Below, in pieces: positions 23,400 to 35,370 of a stretch of DNA of 64,000 nucleotides; within the stretch, counting starts at the first letter, position 1, and each line of letters opens with the position of its first letter. Under the pieces are notes generated by a model that worked only from the letters and a program-made list of their open reading frames with translations, ran no database searches and was not told where the DNA came from. The DNA is taken from the NCBI GenBank assembly GCA_033977485.1, contig CM066989.1, positions 31,969,095 to 32,033,094 on the forward strand, written 5' to 3'. Made by a program: the position numbers and the translations under genes. Origin of the DNA: Hydrangea macrophylla. Its lineage: Eukaryota; Streptophyta; Magnoliopsida; Cornales; Hydrangeaceae.

Positions 23400-23724
23400 G
23401 AGAAAATGTAGGAAGTTCATCAACAAGTAGTACACCAAAGGAGAGAAAACCACGTTGTTCACCGAGTAATAAGCAACACTGGAGTGTATGCCGCAAAATT
23501 ATAGTTTGTTATGTTTGTAGACGGGTCGGCCATATCGCAAGGAATTGTCCAAGCGTGAGTACAAAGTTTAGGGGTAAGTGTTATAAATGTGGTCAATCAG
23601 GCCACCGAGCACATAACTGTCCTACCAGACAACAAGAAGGCCTACATTCTTTGATACCTAAGACCACTCCAAGATCCGTTCAACTGCCAAAAGGAAAATC
23701 ACAACAAGAAGATAGAAGCTCCTA
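23400..23724 (+). pseudogene. gypsy B gag C-terminus with two zinc knuckles
   Basis: A continuous frame contains CYVCRRVGHIARNC (23509-23550) and CYKCGQSGHRAHNC (about 23581-23622), two CX2CX4HX4C RNA-binding knuckles 10 residues apart. A basic tail ending at a TAA follows near 23722. No start codon or capsid domain remains readable upstream. Two knuckles are seen in some plant gypsy gags. Confidence 0.8.
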
Positions 23725-26337
23725 ACTTATGTTTGAGCTGTCATGGACTTCAAGTAATAGGTAAAATTATTATTTATTTATACTTTATATAAGTAATTCT
23801 ACTGGTTTATTATATCATAGCAGTTGTGAGTAATCAGAGATATCGTTGGGAAAAATCATTAGACTTAGGAGTTGGTTAATGACAATAATTTATTGGGGTT
23901 TCTACGATTGGTTCTGGTATACCAGGGGTAAGCGAAGTAAAAACTGGAAATAGTGGGTATAGTGTTGCTATTTAGATATACAATTAGGCATGAAATGGCT
24001 GTCAAATAAGTATGTTGCAGTAGATTGGGTGTCGGTAAAGCATTGAATTAAGTACGGGTTAGTTCCAAGGGAGTTGGCATGATGTCGTCATTCCGTATTA
24101 TGATAACCGTTAGAATTTGTTAGCAATATGGGAAGACATCGACTTGAACTTGAAATGTTTGGGTAGTAAATGAATTTCCCGAAGTGTCATCAGACTCGCT
24201 GAATTAGTTTGATTGAAAGAAGACAGTAGAGCTACAATCGATGAAGCGACGGGATTAGAACTGATATTTAGGGTACCGTAACGAATGAATTTGTGGGGGT
24301 TAAAGGAATTGGAAATACAGGTTGTGAAAATTATTTGATAACAAATTTGTTCATTTGAACGTATTGCGACAGAGATTATTAGTGTTGTTGTGAAACAAAG
24401 AGATCGGGTAATTGGAATCAGCATTAATGATTGGGGTTCAATGAAGCTGCAGTTGAGAACAGGTATCTGAACTGCAAATAAATGATTTGTTGATTAATTC
24501 CAGAGATTTAAGTATTCCTTTATATAACCTTAGATTTGGGTGTTATTAACGAAAGATTAAAACAAAGGTGTTGAGAAGATGTCATTGAGAACCATACAGT
24601 TATTATAAGTATTTGTGATAATATCATTAATGATGCGATTAATTAGAGTTAATATTTCTTTTGAATGAACTTGAGATGTGAAGGAATTGGTGAAAACTGA
24701 GCCAACAACCTAAATTCATAATTGCATGGGTATACTAACTACTTTACTGAGTACCGAATATTTGTTATCGATAGTGGGTTGATAGTAACTATGTTCGTAT
24801 TATATATTCAATTATTGAATAGAGACACGTGTGGAATTTATACTGGTTCCCAGAATTTGTCGATTGCGGTGAAATCTTGTATTAGGATTGGATTGTGTAT
24901 TGGTACAGAAATTATTTGTACTTTATAAAATGGTAGAACTACATGAGACAAATTATCAAATATAAGAATTGAAATTTGGTAGTATTATTTTCATTGAATA
25001 TTCGGCTGTATTATTCCTACAAGCAATGATTATATGGATTGCAGAGATTTAAATATTTGTTTGCATTACAGACATCGAATGTACATGAAAGAAGATAATT
25101 GGAACTAGTGTTAGGCAATGATATGAAAATTCAACGCTAAATTGGTGAGGTTGGTGTAATTGCTAATAGTCTAAAGCGGAGATTAATAGAGATATTAAAT
25201 TCGTGTGTTGATCATTTGAGAATAACTATGTTGAGACTTAGATTTGTTAGAAATTGAAATTATCCTGAAAGGAAAAGAAAGAAACGAAGATAGTGTCGTG
25301 GGTTCAATTGATATTATTGCAATGGATCAGAGAGGGTTGACTTAAAGATTTGTTTGGGTTCTGTTCGTTTTGAGAAAAAAATTAGAATTATTTCAAAAAG
25401 AACAGAGATTGAGCTCCACTTTACGGTAGGATGTGTTGGAATCTAGAAGCCGAGTATGTGATTTGAATGAAGATTGTTTATGGAGGGGATTTCAGAAGAA
25501 ATATTACAAAAAAAATTGACAAGTTTGTAAAATATAGTATGCTAGCGATTGGTTAGTTCATAATACTAATCATACTTTATTATATGAGATGGCTTGTTAA
25601 TCAACTACAAGGGACATCAGTCTTTGAAGATTGATTTAAGGTCCGAGCACCACCAGTTCAAAGTTAAAGTTGGGATATTGAGCAGATTGCATTCAAATGG
25701 AAAAATCGAAAAGCATTCTTTGAGATGTGAGGTAAACTGGTAATAAAGGCAGAATCATTGAAGATTGGCAGAGTTATTATAGTTGATGTTAATGATTATT
25801 AAATGAGAATGAGTATCTATTGCTTGCAATGAATTGCATGGTAGGAATGCCCAAGTCGACGAGATTAGGTGTTGGCGTATAAAAAATTAAGGATAAGTTG
25901 ACCAATAGATTGGTTGATATCGATTATAAACTGCATATTCGTTAAAGTTAATCGAATTATATGTGAAAAGGAGTTGTGAAGTCATAAGGAAAATAGAAGT
26001 CTGTCGTCGAAATGTAATTTTGAATTATATAAAAGTTCTGAATCATGCAAGAGGTGATGGAAATGAAACTGAACCATGTACAACGTCTTACTACAAGGTA
26101 ATATGATTAGTTGTGAAATATTTCATTTTCGATAAGTGACTTGGTTTCCAGAATGATTGGGACCAGTTGTTTATCGAGATTTATGTCAGAATCAATCAAT
26201 GTAATTTATATTACGTGATACAGGGTCAAAAGTCAGATTCGAATCGAGTTGTTATACGTGAACTGTCAAAAGTTCGAGAAGGAATATTCATGTTCATCTA
26301 GTACTATGAGATGAGGAAAGTTTGGGGACAAACTTCT
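23725..26337 (+). pseudogene. gypsy B pol, almost unreadable
   Basis: The only clear landmark is an RT scrap at about 25615-25700, where translation gives DLRSEHHQFKVK, a decayed form of the gypsy [10 protein letters not shown] motif, preceded by a GTSVF-like remnant. The rest shows no open frame over about 100 codons. It is placed as pol because it lies between gag and the polypurine tract. Confidence 0.6.
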
Positions 26338-26354
26338 TAAAAGGGAGGGAGAAA
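26338..26354 (+). other. polypurine tract of gypsy B
   Basis: TAAAAGGGAGGGAGAAA directly before the 3' LTR start TGCAACACC. The preceding GTTTGGGGACAAAC resembles the equivalent region of gypsy C at 49587, suggesting a related lineage. Confidence 0.8.
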
Positions 26355-28675
26355 TGCAACACCTGCACCCGGAAGAAGGTTTAATTATCTCATAAATATA
26401 CATTGATTAATATAATTAGTGTGTATGGTGGATTAAGGGGAGGCTATGGACTCACCCGTGGGAAATTGTTCAGTAAGGAACACAGTTGAAAGTCCCCAGT
26501 GGGGAGGGACATGTAATGAAGTAGGACCCAGTGAAGGGTCCAAATAATATAATTTGCATTTTTACATGTTAAATGCATTTATATGATTAAATGAATACTT
26601 GTTTAAAGTTGCTTTTATAGTGTATGGTGTATATATGCTAGCTTTTGGTACCAGTTTGGGTATCCATATACGGGCATAAATGAAAATAATTCATAATTGG
26701 TAGGTATGATAGCAACTTCATTAAATATTTGGGACCACGTGTGGGACCCATACGAAATGTAGACAAATACCCATTTAGATAATTGGGTAGTTAATGTAAT
26801 GTTTGGGGGTTTCATAATAAGGAATTAGAACTTTGGGGGAGCTAAACGTAAATTAAGGCATGAGTCATACACGCTTGGGCTTAGGAGAAGACACCTATTG
26901 TCTTCATCAATTAAACAAAAGAAGATTTATAGAAATTTAGGAAAGAGAGAGACTCCACGAGAAAAGAGAAGACAAAGGGTCACCGACGTCCAATTTACGT
27001 TGTTCTGTCGCCGTTCATTGTCTAATTCTTGAACCGAAACCGTATTCAGACTCGTGGAGGTGAGAAGGTCATTACGATATCTTTCTTTTATGTTTTAATC
27101 GTCATATTTTGGTGGCTAGCTCTAATCGATAACACACGGTTTACCGAACCATGTAAGATTTACTCCGGAGTAGGATTTGGGCAAGCGTTGTGAAGGAATT
27201 CAGCTTTTCTAGCTTATTTGGGTAGAAATCGTATAAGGTGGGTTTTCTAACTAAAAGTGATTGTGGTTTAATGTGTTAAATGCTTCAACGTAGAATTCGT
27301 AAATTCATGTTTGGAAGCTATGAACATGCTATATTGGGAATTTCATGTCAATCATGTAAAAGTTGCCATGCTCATGTGCTTATGTGATTATGTGGTGATT
27401 AATGAATACCTGGGAAAATGATTCATTATTGGGAGTAATAAGGAAGGAGAAGGAGAAGAATTCATTGAAAACGGAAGTCCAAGGAATAGAAATGACCACG
27501 CGGCCATGGGAAGGTCTTCGGGTCTGAATGAATCATTGAACCGGTAGTTCAGCGATCACGAATATGAGTTATGTGTTGAATTGTTGCATTGCACATGTTA
27601 AGAATTCAATCATGTTTAGATTGCTCACTAAGCGTAATGCTTAAGAAAACTGTTTGCCTTTTCTGTTGTGGTAAATAACAACCACCGCAGATTCAGAGCA
27701 ATACTCGAAGAGGAAGTGACGTGCTTAGGAATGGGGGAGATTTGGGACATGTTTATATGTTCTCTTTAAACTTGTAGGATGGAGCAACTTATGGTTCTGG
27801 AATCATTAGACTTGTTTGGTGGTGTGTGTAGACTTGTAATATGTTGTATCTTGCTGTTTTGGATCCTTAGACTCATGTTGTAATATTAGTAGTTGGTGGA
27901 TTTGGAACTTGCCTTATTAGTCTTATGTTTTCCTTATGTGAAAGCTATGGGTTGTATAAGTTGAGTGATTGGACTCTTTCCGGCAAGTTCGGATAGTGTC
28001 GCAAATGTTTTTTGGACAAGTTTCATTTATGATCATGATATTAGTTATAGCCTTGAGTTCATTTACAACAAGATTCTATGGAATGTTAGTTTTGACAAAA
28101 ATTGGATATCAAGCACTTGTTGATTCACTTGAGTTAGAATTAATGGGTTGTTATAATCTAATCAAGGTTGTAATGGAGCTTTACATGTTTGGGTAATGTT
28201 TGGAAGTTTTTAGAAATGGTTTTGACATGTTTTCCCAAGGTCTCATGAAGTTTGATTTGAGTTTGATATGTTTTGGACTTAGAAAACAGGGGTTTTTAGC
28301 AGTAAAAGTCAACTTCTGCTAAGCCAGATCTATCCCCTTTTTGCCTTGGATCGATCCAGGCATTTTCAGGAAGTTTATGCCAGTTTTTATCAAGTTAGAT
28401 CTTGGATCGATCCGAGTTTATACGGCAGATCAATCCGCGTATTTTTTGCATTGGAATCGGGACTCAAAGAGTTATCTTTTGATATAAAATTTGACCATAT
28501 TTTATTTATGACAATTTTGTCCTTGGGGCTATTTTTTCACAAGGTTCTTTTATGTTGTTTAACTCATGTTTTTTTCTTTGTACTCTACATGTTTCCTCGT
28601 TCATTAGTGTAATTGTGGCACTTGTAGAATTGTTACATGTAGCCTATTCCACTCGAGGTAGGTTTGGGTGTGACA
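26355..28675 (+). repeat. 3' LTR of gypsy B (2.32 kb)
   Basis: Starts TGCAACACC after the polypurine tract and ends GGGTGTGACA. A diverged relative is at 42156-43350. The GGATCGATCC-type cluster is near 28320-28440. Confidence 0.85.
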
Positions 28676-28847
28676 CCAACCCTACCCGCACAGATTGAGG
28701 ATGCACCCCCAGCACCCCAGGTTGCTGCTCTGACTGGATTGTTCAAAACCTTCATGTGAAGAATGGAACGGATCAACAACCCTAACATGAACTACGGAAA
28801 TAACCATGGACCACCTCCGAGTCTAGTTGAGGATCGAATAGTGGAGC
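28676..28847 (+). pseudogene. gypsy D gag, segment 1
   Basis: Reads QVAALTGLFKTFM, a stop, then RMERINNPNMNYGN and GPPPSLVEDRIVE, the N-terminal linker of a plant gypsy gag. The frame resumes after the solo LTR at 31534 with QEPFHNFYLVKFD, once one copy of the 5-bp target duplication is discounted. Confidence 0.75.
28843..28847. repeat. target-site duplication GGAGC (left copy)
   Basis: GGAGC precedes the solo LTR and recurs immediately after it at 31534-31538. A 5-bp duplication is the norm for LTR-retrotransposon integrase. Confidence 0.9.
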
Positions 28848-31533
28848 TGTGGATATCGCAATTTTCCTTACCCACAACTTTTTTATTTAAAACATTTTCC
28901 AAATTCAAATTCAAATTCAAATTCAAATTTAAAAATGAGTTGCCACTTAATTTTTTAAAAGGAAAATTAAGAAACCATTTTTAAAGCAAACTGATCTTTT
29001 TAGAAACCAGAGATTAACTAGGTCCGGGGATTATGGAATGAGAGAGAAGGAGCCCGACGGACTAAAACACCCTCTCTCACCCTATCTCGCGATAGGCCTC
29101 TACTCAACATCCGTTTAATCGAATTCATTAGTCTAAGCATGCCCTCAACTAATACATAGATGTATACATTACAAAAGCATGTCCAAACGGTGTAAGATTG
29201 CAAATGATAAAATATCACTCAAAATCACATATTTCAATTAGCAAGCAATATGATGTGCATTTAGGGAACTAGGAACTTACCCGGGATCCGGTCGCGAATG
29301 TTTAAACGTGTAATGCATACAAAAGAATAAATCCTAATAAAAGGGGGGCCCTAATCACATATATACACATAAGGCAAATCTTAATTCTAAGATGTCACAT
29401 ATGAGGTCGAAAAATCAATAAAATTAATAAATAATTAAGCTAGAGAAGAGTCAAGAGATCATACCTCATCAGCACTACAAAACAAGGTGCTTTAGAAAGG
29501 ATACGCAATATCAAATGACCATCTCTAAATGTCTAGCTTAATTCTATCAAATAGAAGAAATGGCATACCAAGAATTCTAAGTATAAGTATCAATTTACAT
29601 GGAGGAGTGTACATGATTACATGGAAACAAGAATAGGCTATTGGATTATTCCTTGATTTGGACCATTTAGCTTCTGAACTTAAGCTTAACTAATCATTAT
29701 TGAAGCATGGTTTAAGCCCTAAGTCATAGAAAAGTCATTTGAACCATTATTTACAAAGTTGGTCAAATCTGTCATAAAATTCTACAAATTACAGAGAGCA
29801 GACCAAAACTTTAAGAATTGGAAAAGCATGGTTCCCATGGTTTGATGTCAATGAATTTTGGACACAAGATGCCTTTATGAGTCTAGTTTCTAATCCAAAA
29901 AGAAATCAAAGTTTCAACGGTTAGATCTCTGGGAATTAAACAAACACTAGACGTCACTTAGAAATTTCCAACTTTCTGTCTAGAGATATTGTACTATTTT
30001 CTAAAAATAGTAAAAAAAAATCTAAAAGACTCTAATATTTTTAGGGGGTCTTATTAACACATTAAAATTCATAGAAAAAATTATTTGTGGTCATCAATAC
30101 TTGATTAGGGTTCTCATTTACTCATTTCAAAAGGGTATTGCTGTTCTGAAACTCTGGGCAGATTGTTATTGTTTCCCAAAACTCATGACCAAACCACTCT
30201 AACCATGGAATCTTATTAAAACAAAAATTACAGTGGTAGAGCTTTGAGTTGTAGACACTTTCCCACTGGTTTCATTCAGTTCCAACAGTTCGATGTTTAA
30301 CTAAAAATCTTTGATGAAAAGTGGTTGATGAACTCACTGCATCTTTGTCTAGTTCATCTTTCACTTACTATTTTTAACTACTAAGCCATTAAACTTGGCT
30401 TTAGTTAAACTAATTCTCCTACCATTTGATGGTCATGGGAGGCTAATGACTCTTATGCTTGTAGATTTCAATGAAGTATGGAGAAGCTTCATGAAATCTA
30501 AAGATGATAAACCCAAATCATGATAATAGACTTGGACTTATTAACTAAACATGTTAAACATCAACTTTAATCCCCTTGTAAACCATGAACTTATAAGAGA
30601 GCTAAAGGACTTCAAGTCAAGAGATTCAAATGAGACATTGGAGGCCTCATGAATCTCAAGAGGTGAATATAATTAAAAGAAATGACTTAAAACTCAAGTA
30701 TTATCCAAGTTAATACATATTTAAAGGCTAATTAGTCTAAAGTCTACCTCCAAATATCCTCAACTTGGTGATTTTGAAGGATTTCCACAAGTAAAACAAG
30801 CTCTTCAACTCTTAATTCACACACAACTTCCTCTTTCACTCTTATGAAGGTGATTTTTAGGTATGTTTGGAAAATTTGAGAGGTTGAAGATGAAAAGATT
30901 CAAGATAAGGTTGGAAGATTCAAGAATTCCTCTCTATGCAATGGGATATTCACCCTCTTTATATAGGTAAATTTAAAAAGGTATTTCAGTCATTTCAGGG
31001 GCAAAAACACTGATTCGTATGTCCTTTTGATGGTACAAAACGTGTTGTATTATAGCTGTCTGCCAGAAAATGCGGCACTTACTAGAGATGGAAGCGACAG
31101 TCAGTGACAGCCGGTGCGGCAATCAATGAATGCCGCAGCGGCATTCACTGATTGCCGCACCGGCATTCGCTGAATGCCGCGGACAACTCCAGGAACTGCC
31201 GTCTTTTTAGGATTTCCCATTTTCACGGGATTTGGTCCATTTTAATGGCATTCAATTACTGCCGTCGCGGTATTCACTGACTGTCGGTCCAACAATACGT
31301 GACTGCCGCACCGGCAACCCGTAACTGCCGCAGGTTCTGTCCTGTGCCATTTTCTCTTATCCCCTCTTTTCTCTTTCTTTTCCTTCCCTTCTTTCTTTTG
31401 TTTAAATTGTAGAGCCTTTTGAAGAGCTTGAATCATTTCTAGAAACCCTAGATTAGTTCGGGCATTGTCATCATTGGATCTGGAGGTAGTAGTCCCCTTA
31501 ATTCAACGTTTGGTCAAAATCGGGGTGTCTGCA
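28848..31533 (-). repeat. solo LTR of Tat/Ogre-like type (2,686 bp)
   Basis: Ends TGTGGATATCGCA and GGGGTGTCTGCA, flanked by GGAGC on both sides. Read on the minus strand it is homologous to the LTR at 52675-56244, which has its polypurine tract on the left; this sets orientation. Shared blocks include the inverse of TTTTAGTCCG...GGCTCCTT near 29050-29070. A minus-strand TATA box lies near 30957-30966, with a cluster of TGCCGC/GCGGCA repeats upstream (31076-31330). The internal region was lost by LTR-LTR recombination. Confidence 0.92.
31076..31330. promoter_or_regulatory. GCGGCA / TGCCGC repeat cluster in the solo LTR
   Basis: About a dozen inverted and direct copies of TGCCGC with spacers like CATTCACTGAT lie in 255 bp, just upstream on the minus strand of the LTR TATA box. 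A matching cluster is in the related LTR at 53346-53495. Function is inferred from position only. Confidence 0.55.
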
Positions 31534-32440
31534 GGAGCCTTTCCATAATTTTTATCTGGTGAAGTTTGACAGAAATACTGAGCCATAGCAAGCGGAACAG
31601 TGGCTCCGGGAGATGGAAGCAATCTTCGACACGCTAGGATGTAATGAGATCGATAAGCATCGCTTGGCTACGTTTAAGCTGACTTATATGGCGGCCGATT
31701 AGTGGGAATCGGAGAAGGCAACTGTAGGTGAGGATGCGACCGGAAGAATGCCCTGGATCACATTTAAAGGGCTGTTTTTGGAAAATTATTTTCCTCAGAT
31801 GGAGAGGAACAAGAAAGAGAAAGAATTCATTGAGTTAAGACAGGGGAACCGGACCGTAAGGGAGTATACGATGCAATTCTAACGGTTGTCCCGGTTTGCC
31901 CTTTATGTGATCGATACCCCGGAGAAGAAGAACAAGCAGTATCACCAAGGCCTCTCACTACTACTACAACAGATGACACTGAATCATCAGGGTCAAACTT
32001 TCAAGGTCATGGTGGGCATGGCAATTGGCCACGAGGATATAAACGGTCGTGAACAAGGACACTTTGGAAATCGACCACCACCCAGGGGTAACCAAGGATT
32101 GAGACCTCCGATACAGTTCCAAGGGAATAAGCATAACTGGACTAGTGAAAGGAAGCCACAAACTACGTTCCCTTAGAACCAACAGGCTGTACCCCAAGCA
32201 CCTCACCCACAAGGACTACCTGTTGTCACTAGAGGCAACACCGGCAGATGTTTCAACTGCAGAAAACCTGGTGATTTGGCTAAGGACTACCAAGCTCTAA
32301 AAAACTATAATCATCCGGAAGTCGTTTGCTATAACTGTGGCAAACGCAGCCACAAGAGCAAGAATTGCAGAGCACCTCGTGGAAGATATAATGGACCAGC
32401 TATTCAAAAGTTGGACAAGCTCGTTTGAATACGATCATCC
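31534..32440 (+). pseudogene. gypsy D gag, segment 2
   Basis: Resumes with QEPFHNFYLVKFD and continues with the capsid core: WLREMEAIFDTLGC, FKGLFLENYFP, and ELRQGNRTVREYTMQF. Several stops occur (for example in the AD-stop-WE region near 31700). Two zinc knuckles follow: the first is damaged (CFNCRKPGDLAKDY, with His and last Cys replaced), the second is intact (CYNCGKRSHKSKNC, about 32328-32369). Confidence 0.85.
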
Positions 32441-32944
32441 CAGAGGATGCGGAATATGATGAAACCGAGCAGTAGAACATGGAAGGTACTCTTACAATGT
32501 TTAGCAGTCGAGTTAATGTTTTATTTGATACTGGTGCTTCGAACTTGTTTAGTGCAATCAGAATTGTTAACCACAGGCGCTTGACATAGCCCTGAATGCG
32601 ATATCACCCTTGGGAGTGACCGTAAGATTAGAGAAAGTGTGCAAGGACTGTACCTTAACCCTTGAGGATAGAATTCTTCCTTCAGATCTAATCATCCTGT
32701 TAATGAAGGAATTTGACGTCATCTTAGAAATTGATTGGCTCATGAAGTATCGTACTATTGTGCCAATTAGATGATTACCTTTTTAGTACCCGAAAGTTAT
32801 CCTTTTGATTTTCAGTGCAACCCCTCCAGTGATGCTTTTCTTACCAGCCGTCTAACAGCTATTGAGAGCCCGAGTTCGGAACTCACTGTCGCACAGATTC
32901 CTGTAGTTCGAGACTTTGAGCATGTGTTTTAGAATATTTTAGGA
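32441..32944 (+). pseudogene. gypsy D protease
   Basis: VLFDTGASNLF at about 32515-32548 is the retroviral-type aspartic protease motif (Asp-Thr-Gly-Ala). Downstream, FDVILEIDWLMKY corresponds to the conserved end of the gypsy protease (usually LGMDWL). Frames shift several times between these landmarks. Confidence 0.75.
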
Positions 32945-33978
32945 TTGCCACCTAAGCGAGAGATTGACTTCTGCATCGAGTTAGTATCTAGCACTTTACC
33001 GTTATCAAAGGCTCCTTATCCGATGGCACCAATGGAGATGCAAGAATTGAAGAAGCAAGTTCAGGAATTAAAGGATCTCAAATTTGTTCGACCAAGCACG
33101 TCACCTTGGGGAGTGCCAGTGCTATTCCTCAAGAAGAAGGACGGGACCCAACAACTTTGTATCGACTATAGGGAGCTTAACAAAGTCACAATTAAGAATA
33201 AGTACCCACTCCCTAGAATCGACGATTTGTTTGATCAGTTGTAAGGAGCAACGACTTTCTCGAAGATCGATCTACGTTCAAGATATCACCAACTATTGGT
33301 TCGACCCAAGGATATTTTGAAAGCTTTTAGGACGAGATACAGGCATTACAAATTCTTGGTTATGTATTTTGGATTAACCAACGCCCCAGCAGTATTCATG
33401 GACCTAATGAATTGAGTATTTAGACCCTACTTGGATCAGTTCATTATCGTGTTCATAGACAATATTCTAATCTACTCAAAGACCAAGGAGGAACATGAGG
33501 AACATGTAAGGATCGCACTACAGACCCTCCGAGATAACCAATTATATGCAAAGTTCAGCAAGTGTGAGTTCTGGCTTAAGGAAGTCAAGTTTCTAGGACA
33601 TGTCGTTTCACAGAATGGAATAGTCGTGGACTCGTCAAAGATAGACGCCATCTTGGATTGGAACGTACCAACCACCGCAATGGAAGTCAAAAGTTTCCTT
33701 GGTCTAGCTGGATACTATCGGAGATTCGTGGAAGGATTCTCCAAGATCGCAGCTCCTCTTACCTGAATAATAAAAAAGGATTTGAAGTTCAAGTGGAGCG
33801 ACAAGCATGAATGCGTATTCCAAGAATTGAAGGATAGATTGACCACAGCACCAGTGCTTGCGATACCCAAGAGCAGTGAACAGTTCACCATTTATAACTA
33901 TGCATTACACCAAGGACTTGGATGTGTTCTGATGCAAGATGGGAAGGTAATAGCGTATGGACCGCGACAATTGAATGA
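32945..33978 (+). pseudogene. gypsy D reverse transcriptase and RNase H start
   Basis: One frame, broken by stops at 33242-33244, 33416-33418 and 33764-33766, carries the gypsy [70 protein letters not shown]. The polymerase motif reads [10 protein letters not shown], with Asp to Asn at the second catalytic position. RNase H begins with TIYNYALHQGLGCVLMQ, where the first catalytic Asp position is Tyr. It ends at YGPRQLN, where the copia LTR begins. Two stops are consistent with C-to-T change (CAA or CGA codons). Confidence 0.88.
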
Positions 33979-35370
33979 TGGATTTAGGTTTCGAAAAACT
34001 TTAAATCATACGCAATGAAAAAGAGTTTACAAAAACTTATTGGTAGCCCGGATCTACAACTTATTAACTCTATAGATGCGTATACACAAGAGGGAGAAGA
34101 TTATTACCTTACAGTCTTGAACCCAATTCTGATTTTGTCTTCAACCTTTAGTGTGCAGCAACTCCCACTAGGTTATCATCACCCTTATGTCTCCTATGAA
34201 CGATCCTGGATAGGCTAGGGTTGGTAGGAACCCTAATAGAGAGGATATAGAAGGTTTGGAAACCCTAAACAGGTTTTGCAACTTTCTGGAATAAAACAAC
34301 GTTCAAACTTTTTCTGTACGCAGTTGCCGTATTTATAGATTTCCAAACCGACTTTCACTTTGAATCGATCGAAACTCTTTCAATCGATCAAACCTGTCTT
34401 GACTTCAATCGATCAAAAACACTTCAATCGATCAAACTTGTCTTGACCAGATCCTTATGTGCCTTTCCAAGCACTCTGGCAAAGCTAAGAGTGGGACCTC
34501 CTAGGTTCTTTATTGTTGGCTCAGACTAGTTGTTAATTCCCATGATCAAACTCTTTGATCAGCAAACTAACCAACTGATCAGTTAACGTTTACTCCAGTA
34601 AAAAACGATAACTGAACTCCAACGCAAAAAGACATATCCGAAGCGATAACTAGACTTGTATGGTGTACTAATGTCCCTCTACCTTCAACATTCATAATCA
34701 TATTCAGGTAGTCAGATAAACGGTTACTGCCAACCTGAATGATGATTACATCTTCTATTCCTTGAGTCCCATTCACCTCTCATGATTACCAAAAATGTTG
34801 ATAACTACTTATCAACAAGACTGTAGTTCTCAGTAATCAACTTGGTGACATTCTCAAGGGAATGCTTACTCATTATTAGATAGTAGATTCTATCTTGACA
34901 ATATATGTTCACAACCCTATGAATATGACATACCCAAGATACCCAGGTGTTGATCTTGCAAGACCTCACTGATTGGTAAGTCAAAGCAGTCACATGCATA
35001 GTCTGTGTCCATAATTGTCTCAAGATTAAGAACATGTACCTTATACAAGTTATGAGTTCCTATTGACTGTTAACAGTTTTATATGTGAAAAGGAATCTCA
35101 TGGTCCGTCAATGCACTATAAAGCACTAGCATATTAACTAAGAGTTACACTCTAGTGATTGAGATTCAACACTCCATCCAATGGTAGTTAATAATGCTAC
35201 AGTGCATACTAATGAGATATCCAGTCTCATCATCCACTGTGACAAGTTCTAAGTATCAAAGAATAGTAATTCATATCTCTCTTGTATGTATCTCATACAT
35301 ACATGAATTACCTACTATGATACTTATGGATTACATCAATCATCTCATGACACATACATAAAGAAATGTA
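33979..35370 (-). repeat. copia-1-family LTR, reverse orientation, one end truncated
   Basis: Inverse of the LTR at 3397-4877: left edge TGGATTTAGG, then TATTGGTAGCC, a minus-strand TATA box at 34330-34338, and TCGAT-type cluster at 34361-34440. The right part matches to within about 75 bp of the LTR's outer start and then stops. It lies in gypsy D RNase H; the other side of that gene is not found to the right, so a deletion removed it. Confidence 0.85.

Larger units (their letters stand above)
21045..28675 (+). mobile_element. Ty3/gypsy retrotransposon B, decayed, 5' LTR truncated
   Basis: Direct LTRs at 21045-22949 and 26355-28675 flank 3.4 kb. That interval holds a primer site, a gag remnant with two CCHC knuckles, a recognisable RT scrap and a polypurine tract. 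The coding region is largely unreadable. The 5' LTR lacks its first 465 bp or so. The 3' LTR ends exactly at TGACA against the gag of gypsy D, so this element probably inserted into gypsy D. Confidence 0.85.
28676..33978 (+). mobile_element. Ty3/gypsy retrotransposon D, truncated at both ends
   Basis: Gag, protease, RT and the start of RNase H run in order on the plus strand. Gag is split by a solo LTR (28848-31533), and RNase H stops at a copia LTR (33979). Neither of its own LTRs is present beside it. The RT active site is mutated and stops are frequent, so it is dead. Confidence 0.88.
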
